Assembly (NCBI GenBank): GCA_023268425.1
Contig: JALRFN010000080.1
Span: forward strand, 1-15,451
DNA from: Burkholderiaceae bacterium
GTDB lineage: Bacteria; Pseudomonadota; Gammaproteobacteria; Burkholderiales; Burkholderiaceae_C
Direction: 5' to 3'
Length of the DNA stretch: 15,451 nt
Position 1 is the stretch's first letter, and each line of letters opens with the position of its first letter. Below, one piece after another: positions 1 through 8,744 of this stretch. The notes below the pieces were generated by a model, which was not told where the DNA came from, made no database searches, and saw nothing but the letters and a program-made list of their open reading frames with translations. A program made the translations under genes and the position numbers.

Positions 1-1648
1 GAGGCGCGCCGATCAAACGGCTGACCGCGTGGCGCTCCATGTACTCGCTCATGTCAAAGCGAATCAGCTCAATGCCCATGATGTAGGCCAACTGCTTGGC
101 CGCTTCGGTCTTGCCCACACCGGTGGGACCTGAGAACAAAAAACCGCCAATGGGTTTGTCTGACTTGCCTAAACCCGAGCGCGCCATCTTGACGGCAGAG
201 GCCAAGACTTCCAGGGCCTTGTCTTGCCCAAAGACGACCGATTTGAGGTCACGCTCCAAGGTGCGCAGCTTGCCGCGGTCGTCGCTGGAGACGTTGGCGG
301 GCGGGATGCGCGCGATCTTGGCCACGATGTCTTCAATGTCGGTCTTGCCAATCGTCTTTTTGCGCTTGGAAGGCGCCACGATGCGTTGGGCCGCTCCGGC
401 TTCGTCAATCACGTCAATGGCTTTGTCCGGCAACTGGCGGTCGTTGATGTACTTGGCCGACAACTCCGCCGCCGCACGCAAAGCCGCCGTGGCGTATTTG
501 ACGTTGTGGTGCTCTTCAAAGCGCGTTTTCAAACCCTTGAGGATGTCCACAGTTTGCGCCACCGTGGGCTCCACGACGTCGACCTTTTGGAAGCGGCGCG
601 AGAGCGCGGCGTCTTTGTCGAAAATGCCTCGGTACTCGGTGAAAGTGGTCGCGCCAATGGTTTTCAACTGGCCACTGGCCAAAGCTGGCTTGAGCAGGTT
701 GCTGGCGTCCAAAGTACCGCCAGACGCGGCACCTGCGCCGATCAGGGTGTGGATTTCGTCGATGAACAAAATCGCATGTGGCTTTTCCTTCAGGGCCTTC
801 AACACGGCCTTGAGGCGCTGTTCAAAGTCGCCGCGGTATTTGGTACCCGCCAACAGTGCGCCCATGTCCAAAGAATAGACAACGCCGTCGGCCAAGACAT
901 CAGGCACGTTGCCCTCGGTGATGGCGTGGGCCAGCCCCTCAGCAATCGCGGTCTTGCCCACACCAGCCTCACCCACCAGCAGCGGGTTGTTTTTGCGGCG
1001 GCGGCACAAGATTTGAATCACGCGCTCAACTTCGTACTCGCGGCCAATCAAGGGGTCAATCTTGCCTTCTGCCGCGGCTTGGTTCAGGTTTTGCGTGTAC
1101 TGCTCCAGCGGCGAGTTTTTGTCGGATTTGCCGCCGCTGTTGTTGTTCGATTCGTTGCCCGACTCTTCTTCGGCGTTTTCTTTGGGCTTGGCCGCCTCTT
1201 CGGCAGACTCCCCCTTGCGGATGCCGTGGGCAATGAAATTGACCACGTCCAAGCGGGTCACCGATTGTTGGTGCAGGTAGTAAACCGCGTGGGAGTCTTT
1301 CTCGCCAAATACGGCCACCAAGACGTTGGCGCCAGTGACCTCTTTTTTGCCATTGCCCGTGGACTGTACGTGCATGATGGCACGTTGAATCACGCGCTGG
1401 AAGCCCAGCGTGGGCTGCGTGTCGACATCGTCTGTGCCGGCCACTTGGGGCGTATTCTCGGCGATGAACTTGGTCAGCGACGTGCGCAACTCGTCGATGT
1501 TCGCAGCGCAGGCCTTGAGCACTTCAGCCGCACTGGGGTTGTCCAACAAGGCCAGCAACAAATGCTCGACGGTGATGAACTCGTGGCGCTGTTGGCGCGC
1601 CTCGACAAAGGCCATGTGCAGGCTGACTTCTAATTCTTGGGAAATCAT
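1..1648 (-). CDS. clpA: ATP-dependent Clp protease ATP-binding subunit ClpA (3' part beyond window)
   Basis: ClpA is the AAA+ unfoldase that feeds substrates to the ClpP peptidase in the cytoplasm. The first 549 residues are visible; the family is usually about 750-770 residues, so the C-terminal part of the second ATPase ring lies off the left edge. The protein starts MISQELEVSL and has the Clp N-domain (about 1-145). An Asn/Ser/Glu-rich linker (about 155-185) follows. The first AAA module has Walker A GEAGVGKT at 226-233 and Walker B FIDE around D297-E298. The second module has Walker A GPTGVGKT at 507-514. The ATG at 1646-1648 has a good AGAGGA ribosome site about 7 nt upstream. The gene follows clpS by 60 bp on the same strand, so co-transcription is likely. 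The linker is richer in Asn and Ser than I would expect, but nothing is broken. The long plus-strand open frame over this gene is a shadow. Confidence 0.97.
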   Translation of the reverse strand, partial: MISQELEVSLHMAFVEARQQRHEFITVEHLLLALLDNPSAAEVLKACAANIDELRTSLTKFIAENTPQVAGTDDVDTQPTLGFQRVIQRAIMHVQSTGNGKKEVTGANVLVAVFGEKDSHAVYYLHQQSVTRLDVVNFIAHGIRKGESAEEAAKPKENAEEESGNESNNNSGGKSDKNSPLEQYTQNLNQAAAEGKIDPLIGREYEVERVIQILCRRRKNNPLLVGEAGVGKTAIAEGLAHAITEGNVPDVLADGVVYSLDMGALLAGTKYRGDFEQRLKAVLKALKEKPHAILFIDEIHTLIGAGAASGGTLDASNLLKPALASGQLKTIGATTFTEYRGIFDKDAALSRRFQKVDVVEPTVAQTVDILKGLKTRFEEHHNVKYATAALRAAAELSAKYINDRQLPDKAIDVIDEAGAAQRIVAPSKRKKTIGKTDIEDIVAKIARIPPANVSSDDRGKLRTLERDLKSVVFGQDKALEVLASAVKMARSGLGKSDKPIGGFLFSGPTGVGKTEAAKQLAYIMGIELIRFDMSEYMERHAVSRLIGAP

Positions 1649-1708
1649 ACAAATCCTCTCAGCGCGGACACCGCCGCAAGCTCGAACATGGCAAATGGGG
1701 GTGGTTGC

Positions 1709-2068
1709 TCAATCATCAACCGCCTCCGTCACACACTGTAATGGATGGCCAAAGCGCCGCGCAGCCTTGACCACTTGGTCGGCCTTGGCTTCGGCAACTT
1801 CTTTGGAATAGACACCGCACACACCACGCCCCTCGATGTGGATCTTCAGCATGATTTGCGTGGCGGTGTCTTGGTCTTTGGCGAAATACTCTTGGATCGC
1901 CCACACCACAAACTCCATGGGCGTGAAGTCATCGTTGAGCAACACCACTTGGTAGCGTTTGGGTGGCTTGGTGCGCTGGGTCACACGCTCCAGCACCACC
2001 GCATCACCGACTTCGCCTTGAGGGGTTCCGGGTGGCGGCAGCGCGGGGTTTTTAGGAGGCTCACTCAT
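1709..2068 (-). CDS. clpS: ATP-dependent Clp protease adaptor ClpS
   Basis: ClpS binds proteins with destabilising N-terminal residues (N-degrons) and delivers them to ClpA. The 119-residue product has a flexible, Pro-rich N-terminus (about 1-37), which family knowledge says enters the ClpA pore. The folded core starts at about residue 38. The hallmark VVLLNDDFTPMEFV is at 41-54 and includes the N-degron pocket residues N45, D46 and D47. H77 in KIHIEGRG is the counterpart of the pocket His of E. coli ClpS. The core is complete. The gene lies 60 bp upstream of clpA on the same strand, the usual arrangement. No Shine-Dalgarno sequence precedes the ATG; instead TAGAAT lies 9 nt upstream of it (see the findings). 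Identity is very secure. Confidence 0.97.
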   Translation of the reverse strand: MSEPPKNPALPPPGTPQGEVGDAVVLERVTQRTKPPKRYQVVLLNDDFTPMEFVVWAIQEYFAKDQDTATQIMLKIHIEGRGVCGVYSKEVAEAKADQVVKAARRFGHPLQCVTEAVDD

Positions 2069-2170
2069 GATGGGAAGATTCTAATCACGCCAGCGTAGCC
2101 ACTCTGGCTGTGGGTGTGAACTGGGCGACCTTTTAAAGCCCAATGAGTGGGTGACTCGGGCAACGCCCAC

Positions 2171-2195
2171 AAAAAACCCCGCACTGGGCGGGGTT
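2171..2195 (-). terminator. Intrinsic terminator of icd
   Basis: A perfect 8-bp GC-rich stem (AACCCCGC at 2175-2182 with GCGGGGTT at 2188-2195) has a 5-nt loop. On the minus strand it is followed by a run of six T (complement of 2171-2176). It lies 25 bp past the icd stop codon and isolates icd from the downstream clpS-clpA pair. Confidence 0.9.
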
Positions 2196-2219
2196 CTCAT
2201 CCGGCAACAAGCGCCTCGA

Positions 2220-3473
<1,254 letters not shown>

Positions 3474-3572
3474 GGTGCAGGTGCTCTGGATAGGGAGTGA
3501 CTGACAGCAACTCAGACGCGATGCGCGCCGAGTGCAAAACCGGTGCACAGAATTCATCATGTGCAACGCTTG

Positions 3573-3578
3573 ATTCTA
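3573..3578 (-). promoter_or_regulatory. Possible -10 box for icd
   Basis: In the 213-bp gap upstream of icd the minus strand reads TAGAAT, a 5/6 match to the sigma-70 -10 hexamer, about 100 nt before the start codon. No convincing -35 hexamer is found at 16-18 nt, so this is a weak candidate. Confidence 0.3.
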
Positions 3579-3686
3579 TCGTGGAATGATCGCACGAAGC
3601 TGACAGCGACCGTCACCCATGTGCATACATCGCGTTCATCACCATCACACATATTGAGTGCGCTCTGGCGCGCGGTGTTGCCCGTG

Positions 3687-5105
3687 TCAAAGCCTCGAAA
3701 AATAGGTCTTGGCTTCCCAAGCGCGGCGGTCATCGGCTTGGTTGCACTGCGCCGCCTCGGCACGTTTGATGTGGACATAGTGATCGACCACGACTCCACC
3801 CATTTGGGCACGCATCACCTGGGACTGGTCCAAGGCATCCAGCGCAGTGTTCAGATCGGCGGGCAGCCGCTCAGCCGCTGAGGCATAGGGCGACTCACAA
3901 GCCGGTGGCGCACGCAGGCCTTGATCCACCCCGTCCAAGCCCGCCGCGATGTGCGCGGCCATCACCAAATAAGGATTGGCCGCCGGCTCATGCACCCGGT
4001 TTTCGATGCGCGTCGCCGCACCCTGCCCCACCACGCGCAACATCGCCCCGCGATTGTCCACGCCCCAAACGGCGGCTTGAGGCGCCAGCGCGTTGGGTGC
4101 AAAACGGGCGTAGCCGCTGGTGGTCGGCACGCCCCAAGCGGCGAGGCAACTGGCGTGGCGCAACAACCCGGCCAACCACGACTGCCCCAAATCGCTCAGG
4201 TGTGGTTGGGCGCTTAGCGGCGCAAAGGCGTTTTGGCCGTGTGCATCCACCAAACTGTGGTGCAGGTGCCAGCCGCTGGACATGATGGTGTCAAAGGGCG
4301 GACGACACATGAACGTGACGTGGTAGCCCTGCCGCGCCAAAGCCTCGCGCAGCGCGACGCGAAACGCGACCATGGCGTCTGCAGCGGCCAATGCGTCCAT
4401 GGCATCGAATACCGCCTCGAACTGGCTCGGCCCCATTTCCACTTCCATGGAGCTCAGGGGCAGCCCCAAGCCCGCCGCCACTTCGGCCGCAATCTCCATG
4501 ACCTCGTGGTTGCTGTCTGCATACGCATCGCTGAGCAATTGATAGCCTGGATGCAACATCTCCACCTCAGGCGCCTCGGCTGGCCAAGCCGCTTGGCGCG
4601 GGCTCATGCGACTACCGTCGCAGACCACGCGATAGACGTGGAACTCGAGTTCCAGGCCCACGCGCATGGCCCACCCGCGTTGGGCCAAGTCTGTACTGGC
4701 CTTCAACAACACCTGGCGCGCGTCAAAGGCCAGCGGCTGGCCATCCGGGTGCTGCAAATCCGCCATCACCCATGCGTGACCCGGTGCCCATGGCAAGAGG
4801 CGCAGACTCTCCGGCCTGGGCACAGCCAGCAGGTTTTGTGCACCCAGCAAACCCTCGGGCATGGCCGATCGCTCGCCCGCGAACACGGGCCAGGCGGTGC
4901 GGTCCGCCGCGTCTTTGAGGCTCAAGGTGCTGACCATGGACACCCCGTCGCGCCAGACACGCGCCCACGACACCGGCGTCAACCACTTGCTGCGCGCGTG
5001 CCCGTGCAGATCAATCCACACCACCCGCAGCCAACGCACGCCATGCGCGTTGGCCCAGGACTCCAACTGCCTTTGCGCAGCGTCCATCGCGTCAGATTGG
5101 CTCAT
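3687..5105 (-). CDS. Glutamine synthetase-like ligase (possible gamma-glutamyl-amine synthetase)
   Basis: This is a 472-residue member of the glutamine synthetase family, which couples ATP hydrolysis to amide bond formation between glutamate and ammonia or an amine. A beta-grasp-like N-domain (about 22-100) precedes the catalytic domain. Conserved features are GLELEF at 150-155 with metal-binding glutamates, MEVEMGPSQFE at 220-230, and SGWHLHHS at 277-284 with the active-site His. NRGAMLR at 351-357 and RIENRVHEPAANPY at 366-379 carry the ATP and glutamate arginines. The usual NSYKRL motif is altered to TSGYARF. The Tyr adenylylation site of classical GlnA is not evident. I chose the ATG at 5103-5105 (MSQSDAMD), which begins 8 bp after the stop of the Rieske gene. 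The longer frame to 5222 would overlap that gene. The divergent motifs and the oxygenase partner suggest gamma-glutamylation of an amine rather than ammonia assimilation; that is inference, and the substrate is unknown. Confidence 0.85.
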   Translation of the reverse strand: MSQSDAMDAAQRQLESWANAHGVRWLRVVWIDLHGHARSKWLTPVSWARVWRDGVSMVSTLSLKDAADRTAWPVFAGERSAMPEGLLGAQNLLAVPRPESLRLLPWAPGHAWVMADLQHPDGQPLAFDARQVLLKASTDLAQRGWAMRVGLELEFHVYRVVCDGSRMSPRQAAWPAEAPEVEMLHPGYQLLSDAYADSNHEVMEIAAEVAAGLGLPLSSMEVEMGPSQFEAVFDAMDALAAADAMVAFRVALREALARQGYHVTFMCRPPFDTIMSSGWHLHHSLVDAHGQNAFAPLSAQPHLSDLGQSWLAGLLRHASCLAAWGVPTTSGYARFAPNALAPQAAVWGVDNRGAMLRVVGQGAATRIENRVHEPAANPYLVMAAHIAAGLDGVDQGLRAPPACESPYASAAERLPADLNTALDALDQSQVMRAQMGGVVVDHYVHIKRAEAAQCNQADDRRAWEAKTYFSRL

Positions 5106-5113
5106 GGACCGAC

Positions 5114-6505
5114 TCACGCCTTCGGGGAATGGGCGGGAGAGTGCGCGGGCGAATAAGCGGGGTTTTGCCAAGCGGCTTGGGCTCGCTTGGCTTGTACCTG
5201 CTCGCGCCACCATTGTTGCCAAGTGTCAGCGGGCGCGATGCCGTCGACGGTATCTGGCCCCGTGGTGGCCTGCGCGACCTCGGCGCGGGCGACGCTCTCG
5301 GGCACGACGCCCTGCGCCAAACCGTCCAAGGCCGTGCGCAACCAGCGCCGATTCGCGGCGATCACCACATCGGTGCTGGCCAGGTGCTCGCGCGTGCGAT
5401 CTTGGATGCGGCCCATGCTCTCGCAAGCCCACTGATCGTGGACATTGATGTCTTCCTCACCCATGCCCAAGTAGGTTTGCGTGGCCTGTTCTTGGGGGTC
5501 ATAACCCCAGTCGTTGTGCGCGCCCTGCACCGGCAAATAGTCCGGCAAGGTCACGCCGGCCAAACGCTGGCGGCGCATGGTGTCTTTGTCGACCGGCTCG
5601 GCAAAGCTGGTGAAGATCGACACCCAATAAGTGTTGTGATCGTCCACCGGCACATGCATTTGCGTGATCGTCATGGTGCGCGACAGCGGGATCACAAAGG
5701 TGTGCGGCGCAATCGCGTGGGTCACACGCACGTGCTCCAAGGCGTCGCTCAAGTGGCGGCGGGTGGTGATCTCAAAGCCGTAAGGCTTGGCCTCAAAGCC
5801 AATCTGCGGCCGGCACGCCTCGCGCATGATGCGTGTCATTGGCCAGGCCTCGCCGTTCACATCGCCGGCGCTGGCGCCCCGAAACTGCTTGCCATAGGCC
5901 TCGCCGTCCACCGGCGCGTCGGCAAAAAAGCGGTGCAAAAACGAGGTGTGTGCCGGGTCAATGCCCACCTCAAACGCCTGCAGCCAATTGCAGTGCCACA
6001 GCCCCTTGAACGCAAAGGTGTGGCTGTTCGGCGCGGCAAAACAATCGAGCGCGGGCAACGGCGGCGCAGCCTCTGCTTGGCCCAGCCAAGCGAACAACAC
6101 GCCCGAGGCCTCTTGAACCGGATAGCGCCGTTGTTGGATGCGGGTACACAGTTTGGAATCCTCAGGCTCTGCTGGGGTGTCGACACATTGCCCGGTCACG
6201 TCAAACTTCCAACCGTGAAACGGACAGCGCAGGCCATCGCCTTCATAACGGCCAAACGACAAATCTGCACCCCGGTGCGGACAATCGCGGTCCAGCATCG
6301 ACCACTGCCCCTGATCGTCGCGAAACAGCACAAACTCCTGGCCAAGCAGCCGCACTTTTTTCACCGGGCGGTCCTTCATGCGCGCATCCAAACTCGCGTC
6401 GAATTCATCGACCAAAGCCACGGGCTGCCAAAAACAGCGCATCAGATCACCCGTCGGTTGCCCTGGGCCCACGCGGGTCAAGCGCTCATTGGTTGCTGCA
6501 TCCAT
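5114..6505 (-). CDS. Rieske non-haem iron oxygenase, alpha subunit (aromatic ring-hydroxylating type)
   Basis: This is a 463-residue oxygenase component of the Rieske family, similar in layout to phthalate- and phenoxybenzoate-type dioxygenase alpha subunits. These hydroxylate or demethylate organic substrates using O2 and electrons from a separate reductase. The [2Fe-2S] ligands are C75-P-H77 and C94-x2-H97, with 16 residues between the two pairs. The mononuclear iron site shows D183-P-A-H186-T-S-F-L-H191, where D183 would bridge the two centres. A conserved acidic/His stretch (GEEDINVHDQW) lies toward the C-terminus. The tail ends in a short Ser-Pro-Ala-His repeat. I chose the ATG at 6503-6505; a GTG lies one codon upstream. 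It is the first gene of a two-gene operon, with the glutamine synthetase-like gene 8 bp downstream. No reductase, ferredoxin or small subunit is encoded in the window, so electrons must come from a partner elsewhere. Substrate unknown. Confidence 0.9.
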   Translation of the reverse strand: MDAATNERLTRVGPGQPTGDLMRCFWQPVALVDEFDASLDARMKDRPVKKVRLLGQEFVLFRDDQGQWSMLDRDCPHRGADLSFGRYEGDGLRCPFHGWKFDVTGQCVDTPAEPEDSKLCTRIQQRRYPVQEASGVLFAWLGQAEAAPPLPALDCFAAPNSHTFAFKGLWHCNWLQAFEVGIDPAHTSFLHRFFADAPVDGEAYGKQFRGASAGDVNGEAWPMTRIMREACRPQIGFEAKPYGFEITTRRHLSDALEHVRVTHAIAPHTFVIPLSRTMTITQMHVPVDDHNTYWVSIFTSFAEPVDKDTMRRQRLAGVTLPDYLPVQGAHNDWGYDPQEQATQTYLGMGEEDINVHDQWACESMGRIQDRTREHLASTDVVIAANRRWLRTALDGLAQGVVPESVARAEVAQATTGPDTVDGIAPADTWQQWWREQVQAKRAQAAWQNPAYSPAHSPAHSPKA

Positions 6506-6611
6506 CACTCAGCCCTTTCATTTTTTACCCTCGCACACGGTTTCATGATGCCAATGCACGCACAATAACGCGATCACCTGCGCAACAAGCCCAGATCACA
6601 CCGGAGCAAAC

Positions 6612-7118
6612 ATGACTGCCCTCTCCAAGCCGCGCCTCAACGCCTTTACCTCGGGCACGCTTGCCGGGGCGAGCAAGGGCTGCTGGCTGACACTGTTGAT
6701 GGTACTGGGCTTGAGCGCAAGCGCTTGGGGCCAAAGCCCGCAAATGGACCTGCCCCGCGTGCGCATCCAAGCAGGGCTCTACCAAATCGACGCCCAAGTC
6801 GCCCAAAGCGAAGCCCAACACGAAATCGGCCTCATGCACCGTCGGTCCATGCCCGAGCACGAGGGCATGTTGTTTGTCTTTGAACGAGCCAACCGCTACT
6901 GCTTCTGGATGAAAAACACACTGATGCCGCTGAGCATCGCCTTCATCGACGACCAAGGCCGCGTGGTCAACACCGCCGAAATGCAAGCCGGAAGCGAACA
7001 AACCCACTGCGCCCAAGCGCCCGTGCGCTATGCGCTGGAAATGAACAAAGGGTGGTTTGCCAAGCGGCGGGTGCAGTCCGGGTCCGTGCTGCGCGGGCCG
7101 ATGTGGAGTTCACGCTGA
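6612..7118 (+). CDS. Exported DUF192 family protein
   Basis: This is a 168-residue protein with an N-terminal hydrophobic segment (about 24-38, ending SASAWGQ). That segment looks like a signal peptide, so a periplasmic location is likely. The mature part matches the DUF192 pattern: GLMHRRSMPEHEGMLFVF at 73-90, then FWMKNTLMPLSIAFID at 98-113, and a C-terminal YALEMNKGWF. The family is a small beta-rich fold of unknown biochemical role, and I assign no function. The ATG at 6612 has GGAG 5 nt upstream. The gene is divergent from the Rieske operon across a 106-bp gap. It is the last intact core-like gene before the accessory region that begins at about 7119. Confidence 0.9.
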   Translation: MTALSKPRLNAFTSGTLAGASKGCWLTLLMVLGLSASAWGQSPQMDLPRVRIQAGLYQIDAQVAQSEAQHEIGLMHRRSMPEHEGMLFVFERANRYCFWMKNTLMPLSIAFIDDQGRVVNTAEMQAGSEQTHCAQAPVRYALEMNKGWFAKRRVQSGSVLRGPMWSSR

Positions 7119-7409
7119 AGTGCCCTCGGGGTCTTTTTCGTTACGAATCCCGTATCGCAGGGTTTAGCGAATGACGGCTGCTTTGCAGCGATAGCTGCCT
7201 GACTAACTCAGGAGCTTGGTTTATGGTGCTTGGCAAAAGCCGTCACTGATTCACCCTGTAATAAAGCGACCTCAACGACCGGTATCGAAAGAACTGCAGT
7301 CGTCCTGCGTGGCTGACAGCCGACTGCCCTGATAACTCGCGGCTGAAAGTCAGCAGCTCACACCACTGAACTCACTCTCTTGACCCAAAGCTGTCATATG
7401 AGTGGTTGT
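7119..7409 (+). other. Non-coding, structured stretch at the left end of the accessory region
   Basis: About 290 bp with no credible gene. It contains a short perfect hairpin (GCTGC-TTT-GCAGC, 7177-7189). This sits at the left arm of a larger 8-bp inverted repeat (TGACGGCT at 7172-7179, AGCCGTCA at 7238-7245). Two loosely similar stretches (around 7194-7215 and 7326-7350) each read like CTGCC(C)TGA-TAACTC. No transposase, terminal repeat or integron attC consensus could be fitted. It looks like debris next to mobile DNA. Confidence 0.4.
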
Positions 7410-7571
7410 CTATGGCTGGGGTAGATCCAGCCAAACGTGCAGCCCGCCGGAGGGAGGGCTATCCCATTGCAACGTCCAACCGTTGGCGTTGGCCAGCGAC
7501 TTCACAATTGCAAGGCCTAGCCCATAACCGCCTGTATCCAAATTGCGTGAGGATTCCAATCGTTGAAAAGG
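7410..7571 (-). pseudogene. 3' fragment of a sensor histidine kinase gene
   Basis: On the minus strand the last 54 codons of a histidine kinase are readable: PFQRLESSRN, then the G2 box DTGGYGLGLAIVKSLANANG, then a normal C-terminus ending in DLPQP and a TAG stop at 7410-7412. This is the end of the HATPase_c ATP-binding domain only. The sensor, HAMP, phospho-acceptor His and N-box regions are absent. Similarity to the kinase ends at about 7571, where the recombinase fragment on the opposite strand begins. The piece is therefore a broken remnant, probably cut by a recombination event. No response regulator is in the window. Ancestry is clear from the G2 box, but the specific kinase type cannot be told. 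Confidence 0.75.
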
Positions 7572-7882
7572 CTGCTGATCAAGCAGGCGGCATTGAAATC
7601 CGACGACTTTCTTTTTCCAAGCAGGCTCCACGATTCACCTTACCTCGGAACCCGGCAGTACGCTCGGATTCTCGGGCACTGGGTGAATGAACTGGTCTGG
7701 ATCGTTCCGAGTATGGGACCCGTTCGATGCGAAGGACCAAAGCTACGCTGATCTATCGACGCACCAAGAACCTCCGCGCCGTACAACTGCTGTTCGGCCA
7801 CTCCAAGCTGGAGTCAACCGTGAGGTACCTCGGCGTTGAGGTCGACGACGCACTTGAAATTTCGGAGCAGACGGAAATCTGA
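7572..7882 (+). pseudogene. Tyrosine recombinase (phage-type integrase), 5'-truncated and frameshifted
   Basis: Two adjoining plus-strand frames together give the C-terminal part of a tyrosine-type integrase. The first (to about 7692) contains SDDFLFPSRLHDSPYLGTRQYARILGHW. The second (about 7693-7882) contains SMRRTKATLIYRRTKNLRAVQLLFGHSKLESTVRYLG and ends in EQTEI and TGA. Restoring one missing G at about 7692-7694 joins them as NELGLDRSEYGT. The SMRRT arginine, the GH of box II and the likely nucleophile Tyr in VRYLG are present. The His usually preceding SMRR is Arg here. The N-terminal half is missing and the frame is broken, so the gene should be inactive. It abuts the kinase fragment at about 7571 and points toward the exporter operon, which suggests that mobile DNA placed that operon here. 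Confidence 0.8.
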
Positions 7883-8079
7883 AACGGTCATTGGAGGCGG
7901 CCTTTGTTCCAACATCGGGGCGACCGCTTTCAATCACACTTATGTGGGGGCTGTCAGGCGTGGTGCTTTCGGCCAGAAGCAGACGGCGATAGTCATTGTG
8001 ATGCTTGGCGTGACCTCGGGATCCATCCTCTCTACGTGTGCGACTGACATCGACTGCAATAAGTTACCATTTTGTGATA

Positions 8080-8099
8080 AAGTAATTGATCAATTACTT
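8080..8099. promoter_or_regulatory. Perfect 20-bp palindrome, likely operator of the TetR regulator
   Basis: AAGTAATTGATCAATTACTT reads the same on both strands and ends 12 bp before the proposed GTG start of the TetR gene. If one extra A on the left is allowed, the symmetry extends to GATAA/TTATC. Its size, AT-rich centre and position fit the autoregulatory operators of TetR-family repressors. A possible -10 (GATAAA, 8076-8081) touches its left edge, so binding would block transcription. Binding by this regulator is inference. Confidence 0.6.
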
Positions 8100-8111
8100 A
8101 TCGAAGCTGGT

Positions 8112-8744
8112 GTGCTCGCACGTACAAAACTCAAAACTGAAGACCGTCAGGCCGAACTGGTGCAGGCTGCATTGGTCTTGGCCGCGCAGAGGAGTCCTGC
8201 AGAGATCACAACAGGTGATTTGGCTCAGGCTGTCGGGATCACGCAGGGTGGCGTGTTTAAGCATTTCGAAAGCAAGGAAGCGATCTGGCTGGCGGTTCTG
8301 GAATGGGCTCACCAGGCCTTGATCGGAAGATTGCAGCGAGTGGCCGTCGAGCAGGAACCCAGTGCCATGTTGACCTTGCGTGCTGTTTTCATGGCGCATA
8401 TTGGTTTTGTGCAGGAATTCCCCGGGGTTCCGAGGCTGATTTTTCAGGAGCTGCAACATGCCAAGCCCACGCCGCTCAAGGGTCGTGTTCAAAAGCTCAT
8501 GGCTGACTACAGGAATCTGCTTTCTGGAGTGATGGCACAGCTGCATGAGGAAGGCCAGATGCGGCCAGATGTCGACCTGCAAGGGGCAGTGGTTCTGTTC
8601 ATGGGCGCCGTTCAAGGCCTGGTCATGCAGTCGCTGGTGACGGGGAGCCTTAAAGACATGTCGAACCAGGCCAAGACGGTTTTCAACATTTATGAGGCTG
8701 GTTTGCTGGTGCAGCCCCGGACGGAAGCAAGGAAACGTAAATGA
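8112..8744 (+). CDS. TetR/AcrR family transcriptional regulator
   Basis: This is a 210-residue TetR-type DNA-binding regulator. The N-terminal helix-turn-helix is clear: ITTGDLAQAVGITQGGVFKHF at about 32-52, followed by SKEAIW. The rest is a helical ligand-binding and dimerisation domain with no recognisable ligand signature. The frame is open back to 7836, but that upstream part covers the integrase tail and the palindrome and has no family character. I therefore chose the GTG at 8112 (reading M-LARTKLKTEDR), which gives the normal family length; the ribosome site (GAAGCTGG) is weak. The last bases overlap the adaptor gene start (ATGA), so the regulator is the first gene of a four-gene operon with the exporter. 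It probably represses the operon until an exported compound binds; the compound is unknown. Confidence 0.88.
   Translation: MLARTKLKTEDRQAELVQAALVLAAQRSPAEITTGDLAQAVGITQGGVFKHFESKEAIWLAVLEWAHQALIGRLQRVAVEQEPSAMLTLRAVFMAHIGFVQEFPGVPRLIFQELQHAKPTPLKGRVQKLMADYRNLLSGVMAQLHEEGQMRPDVDLQGAVVLFMGAVQGLVMQSLVTGSLKDMSNQAKTVFNIYEAGLLVQPRTEARKRK

Noticed and set aside
224..1633. 469-codon plus-strand open frame antisense to clpA
   Set aside because: It exactly mirrors clpA, whose Clp domains and Walker motifs are clear. The long antisense frame is an effect of GC-rich codon bias and has no recognisable domain or ribosome site.
3640..3686. Hairpin-like GAGTGCGCTC...GCGCGC just after the ligase gene as a terminator
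   Set aside because: The stem is short and no T run follows on the minus strand.
5129..6568. 479-codon plus-strand open frame antisense to the Rieske gene
   Set aside because: The minus-strand Rieske protein has all cluster ligands. The antisense product is Arg/His/Leu-rich with no family character.
7160..7260. Possible integron attC site
   Set aside because: Inverted repeats exist, but the 7-bp core sites (GTTRRRY and its partner) could not be fitted at the ends.
7836..8111. N-terminal extension of the TetR regulator
   Set aside because: It overlaps the integrase tail and the palindrome, has no TetR similarity, and would give an unusually long protein.
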